Source of the DNA: Candidatus Gastranaerophilales bacterium
GTDB lineage: Bacteria; Cyanobacteriota; Vampirovibrionia; Gastranaerophilales; Gastranaerophilaceae
Reading direction: 5' to 3'
Assembly: GCA_944325615.1 (NCBI GenBank)
Contig: CALVAU010000062.1
Span: 1 to 5,384 of the forward strand
Length of the DNA: 5,384 bases
The first letter of the stretch is position 1. Each line of letters starts with the position of its first letter. The position numbers and the translations under genes are program-made. Positions 1 through 5,384 of this stretch are shown here, piece after piece. The notes beneath the pieces are model-generated. The model searched no databases, was not told where the DNA came from, and worked only from the letters and a program-made list of their open reading frames with translations.

Positions 1-495
1 ATAGCTACAGCAACAACAAGAGACGTAAAACATTGGGATCCTGAAAATTGGAGAGCTGTGATAGAAGGTATAAAAGATGATTGCACTTTATTATTTACAG
101 GTACAGAGTCTGATAGAGAATTATTAACATCAATCGGAGCAGACGAGCATGTAAATCTTTGCGGCAAGACCAATCTTGAAAGTTTGAGAGAATTGTTTTC
201 AAGAGTTGATTTAGTAATGTCTCCAGACAGTGGAAGTGCGCATTTGGCTTGGGCAAGCGGAAAACCTGCAGTTATTGCAATATTTACCTGTACTCCTCCT
301 AAAAAATACGGACCTTTTGGTAATGATGAAAAATATATTTCGATTAATGGTGGGATTTCTTGTCAGCCTTGCTGGAATACCAAAGTTTGTCCTATAGAAG
401 GTGAAAATAACAAGCTTTGTACAAGAGTTCCTTCTCCTGATAAAATAATAAATATTGTAAAAAAAATCCTTAAAAATAACACAGCAAGGGCATAA
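1..495 (+). CDS. Glycosyltransferase family 9 (ADP-heptose:LPS heptosyltransferase-like), 3' part
   Basis: The frame is open from the first base, so the gene starts upstream of the window; 164 C-terminal residues are visible. Numbered from the window edge, the segment holds the C-terminal nucleotide-sugar-binding half of a GT-B fold. LCGKTNLESLRELFSRVDLV is followed by the family signature D76-S-G-S-A-H81 and then by GKPAVIAIF. A cysteine cluster follows (C121-x2-C124-x5-C130-x9-C140), as seen in many GT9 proteins near 'C.PC....CP'. GT9 enzymes transfer heptose or related sugars from a nucleotide donor onto lipopolysaccharide core or similar surface glycans at the cytoplasmic face of the inner membrane. 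The exact donor and acceptor cannot be told from this half. The GTG at 58 is internal and not a start, because homologous sequence continues upstream to base 1 (TRDVKHWDPENW, typical of the W..L region of the family). It lies 45 bases before the GGDEF gene on the same strand. I am sure of the family but not of the substrate. Confidence 0.88.
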   Translation: MATATTRDVKHWDPENWRAVIEGIKDDCTLLFTGTESDRELLTSIGADEHVNLCGKTNLESLRELFSRVDLVMSPDSGSAHLAWASGKPAVIAIFTCTPPKKYGPFGNDEKYISINGGISCQPCWNTKVCPIEGENNKLCTRVPSPDKIINIVKKILKNNTARA

Positions 496-500
496 TATTA

Positions 501-506
501 TATAAT
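501..506 (+). promoter_or_regulatory. Possible -10 box upstream of the GGDEF gene
   Basis: A perfect TATAAT lies in the 45-base gap after the glycosyltransferase, inside a 12-base AT-only palindrome (496-507). I see no convincing -35 element at 16-18 bases, so this may be chance in AT-rich DNA and the gene may simply be read through from upstream. Confidence 0.25.
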
Positions 507-531
507 ACTAGTGTATTTCATTTAATTTTTC

Positions 532-536
532 AGGGG
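532..536 (+). promoter_or_regulatory. Ribosome-binding site of the GGDEF/HD-GYP gene
   Basis: AGGGG stands 4 bases before the ATG at 541. It supports that start; no competing in-frame start with a better site lies nearby. Confidence 0.55.
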
Positions 537-540
537 CATA

Positions 541-2445
541 ATGAGTTTTTTCGATAAATTAAGAGAATACAAAAAAACAATAGCTGATATTGAAAACAGT
601 GTCTATGGTAACAAACAAGACTATCTGGAGATTTATGAGCGAAATCTTGAGTTGGAAAAAGAAATCGCAAATCGAACTCAAGAGTTGAATATCGCAAATA
701 AAAGAATGCTCACCCTGCAGCATATTTGGGAGATGATGAATTCATCAAGGCCATTAGAAAGTGTTTTGGAAACTATTGTGAATAGTCTGCAAGGGGAACT
801 AGGGTATTTGCACAGTACGATTTTAAGAAAACAAACTGATGAAAAAGGGGATTTTTTATCAGTAATTGCAGAAGCGGACAATTCAGCTATAAAAAGAGTC
901 AATTCAATTATACAAATTCCTATGCAAATGCGTAGGTTAAATTACTTCCAAGACGGTTTTTATGCAAAAGCACTAAATGAAAAAAGAATAGTTACCGTAA
1001 AAAATATAGATGAAGCTCTTAAAAGTATTATTCCTGATATAAGAGAAGATATTTTTAAGAAAGTTATGAGCGGAATGAGAAGCAAGCTTCTCATTGTAAT
1101 TCCTCTATATACAAGAAACAAACCGTTTGGACTTTTCTGTGTATTTTCATCACGAGATGAATTAGCAGATAGTGAGACGGATTTTTTGACTATTTTTGCT
1201 CAACAAATTGAAATGGCTATTACTATTGCCGATTTGTTCCAGGCAGTCAGAGAACAAGCTATTACAGACGGTCTTACAGGACTTTATAACCGCAGATATT
1301 TTGAAGAATATATTGCAAAAGAAGTTACAAGATCCTTAAGACAAAATCAGCCATTCAGCCTGATCGGAATTGATTTGGATTTCCTAAAAAAGATTAATGA
1401 TGAGCACGGGCATGCATATGGAGATCTTGCGATTAGAACTGTTGCTGATGTATTAAAAAATAATGCAAGATCAATAGATGTTGCAGCAAGAATGGGTGGT
1501 GAAGAATTTAATATTTTATTACCCGGAATTGATTCTCAGGGTGCAATGACAGCAGCTGAGAGAATCCGCAAAGCTATTGAAGAAAAAGAGCTTGATGTGA
1601 TAGGTCATATTACGGCAAGTGTCGGCGTTGCAACTTTTCTTGAGCATTCTGATAATTTAGAAGATTTATTGGAACTTACGGATCAGGCGATGTATCAGTC
1701 AAAAAGATTGGGCAGAAATCGCGTAACTCTTGCAAAACCGATTACTGAAACAAGCTGGCAGGAAGTTGCTGTAAATACTTTTCTTGATATTTTATCAAAA
1801 CATAATGTGCCGATTGAAAGTAATCTTCTTGAAGATTTGACAGGCAAGCTTACAACAATTAAAGAGCAGTCTGAGATGCCTAAAGAAATTCTTTACTCAG
1901 TTGCTGATATGCTTATAAAAACATATAATCCTTTGCACGAATCAGGCGGAGTAAAGTCAAAAATCCTGCTTGCGTCCTCACTTGCAAAGCGTTTTGATCT
2001 TCCAAAAGAAGAGATAGACAAATTGAAAATAGCAGTACTGCTTTATGATATCGGAAATATTATGCTGCCAAAAGAAATTCTGCAAAAATCATCTCCGCTG
2101 ACTGAAGAGGAACGTCTGCATATCCAAGAGCATCCGATAATTGCAGCAAGAGATATATTAAAGCCGATTTCTTATATTCAGGATATAATTCCGATAGTCG
2201 AGCACCACCATGAAAACTGGGACGGCAGCGGATACCCAGGAAAAATTTCCAAAGATGAAATCCCGCTTACTTCTCAAATTATTTTGATAGTAGATGCTTA
2301 TTTTGCTCTGACGGAACATCGTCCTTATCGTGCAAAATTGTCACCGGTCGAAGCTTTGATTGAAATTAAAAAAGATACGGGCAAAAAGTGGAGTGAGGCT
2401 CTTGTGCAGGAATTTGTTACATTAATAGAGCATGATATAAACTGA
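541..2445 (+). CDS. GAF-GGDEF-HD-GYP protein: diguanylate cyclase with degenerate HD-GYP domain
   Basis: This is a 634-residue cytoplasmic protein with no membrane segment. Residues about 25-68 form a coiled coil with the L-E-x-E-I-x-x-R-T-x-E-L pattern common ahead of signalling modules, and about 72-235 are a GAF-like sensor. The GGDEF domain spans about 237-400: D243-x-L-T, the substrate/metal region IDLDFLKKINDEHGH, the active-site loop GGEEF at 319-323, and an inhibitory I-site R310-x-x-D313 exactly five residues before it. It should therefore make c-di-GMP from two GTP, with product inhibition. A helical linker leads to an HD-GYP domain (about 460-630) that keeps H531, H556/H557, the DGSGYP loop (561-566) and D585. 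However, the HD pair is Y502-D503, the usual following Lys is N506, and the first metal-ligand His seems to be G470. By family knowledge those changes should impair c-di-GMP hydrolysis; the domain may act as a sensor or be weakly active. thiL follows after 17 bases. The GAF ligand is unknown. Confidence 0.9.
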   Translation: MSFFDKLREYKKTIADIENSVYGNKQDYLEIYERNLELEKEIANRTQELNIANKRMLTLQHIWEMMNSSRPLESVLETIVNSLQGELGYLHSTILRKQTDEKGDFLSVIAEADNSAIKRVNSIIQIPMQMRRLNYFQDGFYAKALNEKRIVTVKNIDEALKSIIPDIREDIFKKVMSGMRSKLLIVIPLYTRNKPFGLFCVFSSRDELADSETDFLTIFAQQIEMAITIADLFQAVREQAITDGLTGLYNRRYFEEYIAKEVTRSLRQNQPFSLIGIDLDFLKKINDEHGHAYGDLAIRTVADVLKNNARSIDVAARMGGEEFNILLPGIDSQGAMTAAERIRKAIEEKELDVIGHITASVGVATFLEHSDNLEDLLELTDQAMYQSKRLGRNRVTLAKPITETSWQEVAVNTFLDILSKHNVPIESNLLEDLTGKLTTIKEQSEMPKEILYSVADMLIKTYNPLHESGGVKSKILLASSLAKRFDLPKEEIDKLKIAVLLYDIGNIMLPKEILQKSSPLTEEERLHIQEHPIIAARDILKPISYIQDIIPIVEHHHENWDGSGYPGKISKDEIPLTSQIILIVDAYFALTEHRPYRAKLSPVEALIEIKKDTGKKWSEALVQEFVTLIEHDIN

Positions 2446-2462
2446 TTTTGCAGGCGATTTAG

Positions 2463-3371
2463 ATGAAAGAAAAAGAGTATATAAACATAATTAAAAATCT
2501 CCTGAATTCAAAATATATCGGGGATGATTGTGCGTATTTAAAAGATTTGGGTATTGTAATTTCTCAAGACAATCTTGTGGAAGAGGTGCATTTTTCGCTA
2601 AAATATGCAACCCCGTATGAATTGGGTTGGAAATCGGCAATGGTTAATATTTCAGATATATGTGCAAGCGGAGCGGAGCCTAAGTATTTGACTGTCGGAC
2701 TATCACTGCCTGCAAATATAGACGGTGAATTTGTTAAAGAGTTTTATAACGGACTTAAAAATGCATCAGGTGATGTCGAAATAGTCGGTGGAGATATTAC
2801 AGGAGCAGATAAAGTTTTTATATCTGTTACCGCAGTCGGGAAAACTGTGGGAAGAAAAATTTCTTCAAGAAAAAATGCAAAAGTCGGATATAAAATAATT
2901 GTCTCGGGAGAACATGGCTCGAGTTCAGCCGGACTCAAACTTTTGATTGAAAATAAAAAAGCTCCTGAAAAATTCATAAAGGCTCATCTTATGCCGAAAG
3001 CTCAAGTTGATTTTTCAAAAAAAATTGCAACTTCAATAAAGAGTAATTATGCGATGATGGATACATCAGACGGGCTTATGGATGCACTTTCTCAAATAGC
3101 GGAAATGAGTAATGTGAATTTGGAAGTTGAGTTTGATAAAATCCCTTATGATAAAGATTTGGAAAATTTTTCAGATTATCGAGATTTGATATTATTTGGC
3201 GGTGAAGATTACCAGATTGTAGCTGTCGTACCAGAGAATGTTGCAAAAGATTTTACTGTAATCGGTGAGGTGAAAGAAGGTTCAGGAGTTACGATTTTAT
3301 CGAATGGGAAAAAAGAATTTTTTTCAAAATTGGATGTAGAAAAAAAACTTTTTAATCATTTTAAAAATTAA
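2463..3371 (+). CDS. thiL: Thiamine-monophosphate kinase
   Basis: ThiL phosphorylates thiamine monophosphate with ATP to thiamine pyrophosphate, the last step of cofactor synthesis, in the cytosol. The protein has 302 residues, slightly short of the roughly 320-330 usual for the family. It carries the PurM/AIR-synthase-like N-terminal half and the ATP-binding C-terminal half. Motifs in order are G20-D-D22, D36-N-L-V-E-E-V-H43-F, N62-I-S-D65-I-C-A-S-G-A, G109-G-D111, S148-G-x6-A-G-L158, D200-T-S-D203-G-L and G246-G-E-D-Y250. The acidic residues that hold Mg-ATP in the family (D21/D22, D36, D65, D111, D203) are all present, so an active enzyme is expected. Two departures are visible: the usual D-T/S after the second strand is D36-N37, and the common H-x-R-P-x-P-R stretch reads HLMPKAQ at 175-181. 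The ATG at 2463 fits the GDD motif at residue 20; only a weak AGG lies upstream. No TPP riboswitch is visible nearby. It probably shares a transcript with the GGDEF gene, 17 bases upstream. Confidence 0.93.
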   Translation: MKEKEYINIIKNLLNSKYIGDDCAYLKDLGIVISQDNLVEEVHFSLKYATPYELGWKSAMVNISDICASGAEPKYLTVGLSLPANIDGEFVKEFYNGLKNASGDVEIVGGDITGADKVFISVTAVGKTVGRKISSRKNAKVGYKIIVSGEHGSSSAGLKLLIENKKAPEKFIKAHLMPKAQVDFSKKIATSIKSNYAMMDTSDGLMDALSQIAEMSNVNLEVEFDKIPYDKDLENFSDYRDLILFGGEDYQIVAVVPENVAKDFTVIGEVKEGSGVTILSNGKKEFFSKLDVEKKLFNHFKN

Positions 3372-3374
3372 TAA

Positions 3375-3403
3375 TTGAATTGTTTAAAAAAATAAGATAT
3401 AAT
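3375..3403 (+). promoter_or_regulatory. Sigma-70-type promoter of the pilin-like gene
   Basis: A -35 box TTGAAT (3375-3380), a 17-base spacer and a perfect -10 box TATAAT (3398-3403) sit just after the thiL stop. The expected transcript start, near 3410, leaves a leader of about 24 bases before the ATG at 3434. The promoter overlaps the alternative in-frame TTG at 3380, which argues against translation from that TTG. Confidence 0.72.
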
Positions 3404-3421
3404 AAAAATGTAGAAAAAAAG

Positions 3422-3427
3422 AAGGAG
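3422..3427 (+). promoter_or_regulatory. Strong Shine-Dalgarno deciding the pilin start
   Basis: AAGGAG lies 6 bases before ATG 3434, an ideal arrangement. It fixes the start of the pilin-like gene upstream of the G tract and the palindromic repeat, so both are inside the translated region. Confidence 0.8.
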
Positions 3428-3433
3428 CTGGAA

Positions 3434-4318
3434 ATGCACGCTATACTTGAAAAACGGGGGGGGGGGGCACCCGAGAATAAGCTCCTCAAAGGAAATTTTT
3501 TAGGATTAGTATTAAACTTATTGAAGTTTAAAAAGCCGATTTTACCCTGTCATCCTGAGGGTAGAGCCCGAAGGATTTCAAAAAAGAACAAGCAAGAGAT
3601 TCTTCGCTTTGCTCAGAATGACAAAAAATGTGCATTCACTATGGCGGAAGTTCTTATAACAATAGGAATTATCGGCATAATAGCAGCTATGACGTTGCCA
3701 AGTTTAATAGGAAATTATCAGAAAAAAGTTACAGTGGAACGTTTAAAACAAACCTACTCAATATTGAGTCAGGCTTTTTTGCGTTCTCAAGTTGACAATG
3801 GCGAGCCTAGAGAGTGGGATTTGGGGCGTTATTCTAAGAATGATTCAGCTGCATTGGAAGAAATTTGCAAGCTTTATATTGAACCATATCTACAAATGAA
3901 TGGCAAACCCAAACGTGGAAGTCTTAAAAATGCAGGTTGGAAAAGTTATCACCTTTTATCAGGTGAAGTTTCAGAAAGACCAAGTATAAACAATTCTGCT
4001 ATGTATATAATGCCTCTTGCAAATGGTGTATCTATTATGCCAAGCTTTAATTCAGATTCATCTGGAAAATTAGTTGGTCTTTTGATATATGTTGATATCA
4101 ATGGGCCAGCCGGTCCGAATATTTCAGGAATTGATGGTTTTTGTCTATCATTATATTTTGAAAATGCGCAACTGAGCTTTTGGGGGTCAGGACAATCTAG
4201 AGAGTATATAAAACAAAATAGTTGTACTCGTAAAACAGGAGGGGTAAATACCTCTTTGGGATGTGGTGCTCTAATATTTAGAGATAATTGGGAAATAACA
4301 GCGGATTACCCTTGGTAG
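3434..4318 (+). CDS. Type IV pilin-like (prepilin/pseudopilin) protein with long aberrant leader
   Basis: The start is ATG 3434, chosen for the AAGGAG site and the promoter in front; this gives 294 residues. The in-frame TTG at 3380 would put the start inside the -35 box. Residues 65-93 are a class III prepilin signal: K-C-A67 then F68-T-M-A-E72, with Glu at mature position 5, and a hydrophobic helix running to L-P-S-L-I. Cleavage and N-methylation by a prepilin peptidase would fall between A67 and F68, so Ala replaces the usual Gly at -1. The mature part (227 residues) has cysteines C145, C237, C264 and C277. Its C-terminus, G-C-G-A-L-I-F-R-D-N-W-E-I then DYPW, resembles that of Gastranaerophilales pilin-like proteins. 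It probably assembles into, or associates with, a type IV pilus or type II secretion pseudopilus. The leader is odd. Residues 1-38 match nothing I recognise and include a G-rich stretch from a run of 12 G; residues 39-64 are translated from a palindromic repeat. No in-frame ATG lies between 3434 and the M70 codon. It stands alone on its strand, and its stop abuts the convergent methyltransferase. Confidence 0.85.
   Translation: MHAILEKRGGGAPENKLLKGNFLGLVLNLLKFKKPILPCHPEGRARRISKKNKQEILRFAQNDKKCAFTMAEVLITIGIIGIIAAMTLPSLIGNYQKKVTVERLKQTYSILSQAFLRSQVDNGEPREWDLGRYSKNDSAALEEICKLYIEPYLQMNGKPKRGSLKNAGWKSYHLLSGEVSERPSINNSAMYIMPLANGVSIMPSFNSDSSGKLVGLLIYVDINGPAGPNISGIDGFCLSLYFENAQLSFWGSGQSREYIKQNSCTRKTGGVNTSLGCGALIFRDNWEITADYPW
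3456..3467 (+). repeat. Homopolymer tract of 12 G inside the pilin reading frame
   Basis: Twelve consecutive G follow a single C, 22 bases into the coding region. The rest of the window is AT-rich, so this run is strikingly out of character. With 12 G the pilin frame is open. With 13 G translation would stop at TAA 3478-3480, and with 11 G at TAG 3501-3503. Such tracts change length by slipped-strand mispairing. A sequencing or assembly length error is also possible. Confidence 0.9.
3548..3623 (+). repeat. Two-armed imperfect palindromic repeat translated within the pilin leader
   Basis: The outer arms TGTCATCCTGAG (3548-3559) and CTCAGAATGACA (3612-3623) match as inverted repeats at 11 of 12 positions. 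The inner arms CGAAGGATTTC (3569-3579) and GAGATTCTTCG (3596-3606) match at 9 of 11, and the two differences become G-U pairs in RNA. A 16-base A-rich loop separates the inner arms. In the pilin frame it reads CHPEGRARRISKK... ...ILRFAQNDK. The opposite strand is also open and reads CHSEQSEES... . This resembles interspersed palindromic repeats scattered through many bacterial genomes, whose translations (CHPE..., CHSEQSEES..., ...LRFAQNDK) often appear in predicted proteins. Whether it repeats elsewhere in this genome cannot be seen here. Confidence 0.82.
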
Positions 4319-4888
4319 TTATCTCAATTTTCTTGCAAGTGATAGGCCGGCAGGCAATTTCAAAACAACGTTTTTATAATCATGGTGATTTGAAATCGTG
4401 TCAATAAACGGTTTTACTTTTGCTTCGTGAGAAAGCACGTTATCTACTGCCAAAATTCCGCCTGCGATTAGATGAGGATGAATAAGTTCAAAATATCTCA
4501 AAGTTTCACTTTTATTGGCATCAATAAAGACGAAATCAAATTTTTCATTTTCAGGTAGATATTCCAAAATCTTTATTGCAGAACCTTCAAGAGTTGTGAT
4601 AATATCAAGGACTCCGCATTTTTCAAAGTTTTCTCTTGCAGGTTTAATCCTTTTTTCGTAAAACTCAACAGTTGTAAGCTTACCGCCTGTTTCTTTGAGA
4701 GCTTTTCCTATCCAAATTCCTGAATACCCGTTAGATGTTCCAAGTTCAAGTACATTTTGAGATTTGTTTTCTCTGATTAAAAGGTTTAAAAACTCTCCTG
4801 TAACTCGAGAAATATTCCAAAACTGTTTTTGGGTTTTCTCAAGTTCAATTAGGGTATTTTGTGTAATTTCATCAAAATTTTCTATCAT
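4319..4888 (-). CDS. SAM-dependent O-methyltransferase (caffeoyl-CoA/catechol OMT-like, YrrM family)
   Basis: This is a 189-residue class I methyltransferase of the family 3 O-methyltransferase type; about 200-220 residues are usual. The SAM-binding motif I is V46-L-E-L-G-T-S-N-G-Y-S56. The acidic end of strand 2 is T-V-E75, and motif II is F-D-F-V-F-I-D123-A-N-K126. The last is followed by G-G-I-L-A-V-D149-N150-V. D123, D149 and N150 sit where the divalent-metal ligands lie in catechol/caffeoyl-CoA O-methyltransferases, so metal-dependent methylation of a hydroxyl group is likely. The substrate is not known; bacterial members act on small molecules or modify RNA, and the sequence does not decide. 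The ATG overlaps the stop of the upstream beta-propeller gene in an ATGA, suggesting translational coupling. The stop (TAA, read on the minus strand) directly abuts the TAG of the convergent pilin gene, and I see no terminator hairpin between them. Confidence 0.88.
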   Translation of the reverse strand: MIENFDEITQNTLIELEKTQKQFWNISRVTGEFLNLLIRENKSQNVLELGTSNGYSGIWIGKALKETGGKLTTVEFYEKRIKPARENFEKCGVLDIITTLEGSAIKILEYLPENEKFDFVFIDANKSETLRYFELIHPHLIAGGILAVDNVLSHEAKVKPFIDTISNHHDYKNVVLKLPAGLSLARKLR

Positions 4889-5384
4889 TTGCTTATCTTT
4901 TTCACTTTGTCAACTACTACTATTGAGTTAATCGGAATTTCTACAAAATTATTTTTAACAACTTTTTTCATTCCTAGATCGATTATAGAATATTTTTTAG
5001 CTTTTGAATCGGTAACAATCGCAAGGTTTGTGTTATCAATGCGGAAAATCTTGGTAGAAAATCCGTCAGTTCCCAATTCAATTATATCTGTCAGCTGATC
5101 TGTTTTTGTATCGATTACGCAAATTTCATTATTGATTGCGCCGAGAATATATAACTTATCGTTAAATACAAGCATATCAACAGGCTTTTCAGTAATATTG
5201 GTTTCTCCAACCAGTCCTATTGTCTTGTAATCAATTATTGCCAGACGATTTTTTGTACGGCTTGTTATGTAAATTTTGTTATTTGCATAAACGATTTTTG
5301 ATGTGTTAGGAAATCTTCCTATTTCACGGAGAAGATATCCGTTATCAAGTTCTACTGCCCATATTTCATTTGTTTTTTTGTCAA
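4885..5384 (-). CDS. Beta-propeller-like (YVTN/PQQ-type repeat) protein, 3' part
   Basis: Read on the minus strand, the frame stays open from the right edge of the window, so the gene begins outside it. An internal ATG at 5173-5175 is not the start, because the same repeat pattern continues upstream. About 165 C-terminal residues are visible. They fall into repeats of roughly 40-45 residues with the pattern 'hydrophobic-x-N-x-K-I/L-Y-I ... N-x-I-x-V-I-D-x-x-T ... I', for example NNKIYITSRTKNRLAIIDYK, then NDKLYILGAINNEICVIDTK, then a weaker copy NLAIVTDSKAKKYSIIDLG. This is typical of YVTN-like and related WD/PQQ beta-propellers. Such proteins are usually exported or periplasmic binding or scaffold proteins, but the N-terminus that would carry a signal peptide is missing. 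No catalytic motif is visible and the ligand is unknown. It is coupled to the methyltransferase by the ATGA overlap at 4885-4888. Confidence 0.7.
   Translation of the reverse strand, partial: DKKTNEIWAVELDNGYLLREIGRFPNTSKIVYANNKIYITSRTKNRLAIIDYKTIGLVGETNITEKPVDMLVFNDKLYILGAINNEICVIDTKTDQLTDIIELGTDGFSTKIFRIDNTNLAIVTDSKAKKYSIIDLGMKKVVKNNFVEIPINSIVVVDKVKKISK

Noticed and set aside
496..507. Perfect 12-base palindrome TATTATATAATA as an operator or terminator.
   Set aside because: It contains only A and T, is short, has no T run, and is expected by chance in AT-rich intergenic DNA.
678..902. Minus-strand open frame of 74 codons.
   Set aside because: It lies wholly inside the GAF-GGDEF gene, shows no recognisable domain, and is a shadow of the plus-strand coding sequence.
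2446..2462. TPP riboswitch in front of thiL.
   Set aside because: The gap is only 17 bases, and I see no thi-box (CUGAGA-type) core in the preceding sequence.
2744..2977. Minus-strand open frame of 77 codons.
   Set aside because: It lies inside thiL, whose motifs run continuously through this stretch, and has no recognisable domain.
3380..3433. Upstream in-frame TTG start for the pilin-like gene, adding 18 residues.
   Set aside because: The TTG overlaps the -35 box, has no ribosome-binding site, and the ATG at 3434 has an ideal AAGGAG.
3548..3623. The palindrome as a rho-independent terminator or as a CRISPR repeat.
   Set aside because: It lies inside an open reading frame that continues into a well-conserved pilin domain, is not followed by a T run, and occurs only once in the window.
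4859..5098. Plus-strand open frame of 79 codons with a hydrophobic N-terminus.
   Set aside because: It overlaps the beta-propeller and methyltransferase genes antisense. Its hydrophobicity is what the complement of their codons would give, and no ribosome-binding site is apparent.
5173..5175. ATG as the true start of a 96-residue protein on the minus strand.
   Set aside because: The same frame stays open to the window edge with propeller-type repeats upstream of this Met, so it is internal.

Overview
This is a low-GC, AT-rich bacterial window, most likely from a gut lineage of non-photosynthetic Cyanobacteria (Vampirovibrionia/Melainabacteria, order Gastranaerophilales). That placement is an inference. 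It rests mainly on the prepilin-like protein, whose N-terminus (AFTMAEVLITIGIIGIIAAM) and C-terminus (a Cys, then ALIFRDNWEI..DYPW) are of a kind I associate with the many pilin-like proteins of that group. A GT9 (heptosyltransferase-type) gene also points to a Gram-negative envelope. No rRNA, tRNA, CRISPR array or transposase is visible, and no gene-free stretch exceeds 300 bases.

Layout. Positions 1-495 hold the 3' end of a family 9 glycosyltransferase (envelope glycan synthesis). After 45 bases, 541-2445 encodes a soluble coiled coil-GAF-GGDEF-HD-GYP protein. It has an intact diguanylate cyclase signature and a visibly degenerate HD-GYP phosphodiesterase domain. Seventeen bases on, 2463-3371 encodes thiamine-monophosphate kinase (thiL). 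These three genes may be co-transcribed. A well-formed promoter (TTGAAT, 17 bases, TATAAT) and an AAGGAG ribosome-binding site then drive 3434-4318, a type IV pilin-like protein. Its stop codon directly abuts the stop codon of a convergent minus-strand pair. Transcribed from the right edge, that pair is a beta-propeller-like protein running off the window (4885-5384) and a class I SAM-dependent O-methyltransferase (4319-4888), coupled by an ATGA overlap.

The most unusual part is the 5' end of the pilin gene (about 3434-3634). Instead of a short prepilin leader, it encodes about 67 residues before the predicted cleavage point. This leader contains an uninterrupted run of 12 G, where adding or losing one G gives an early stop. 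It also contains a 76-base two-armed imperfect palindrome that is translated in frame. Together they look like a phase-variable surface-protein gene whose leader has taken in an interspersed palindromic repeat. The sequence features are seen directly; the switching and the mobility are inferred.

Functionally the window mixes envelope and surface genes (glycosyltransferase, pilin), c-di-GMP signalling and cofactor metabolism. Nothing ties all of them into one pathway. The only joint theme suggested is control of the cell surface (c-di-GMP plus pilin).
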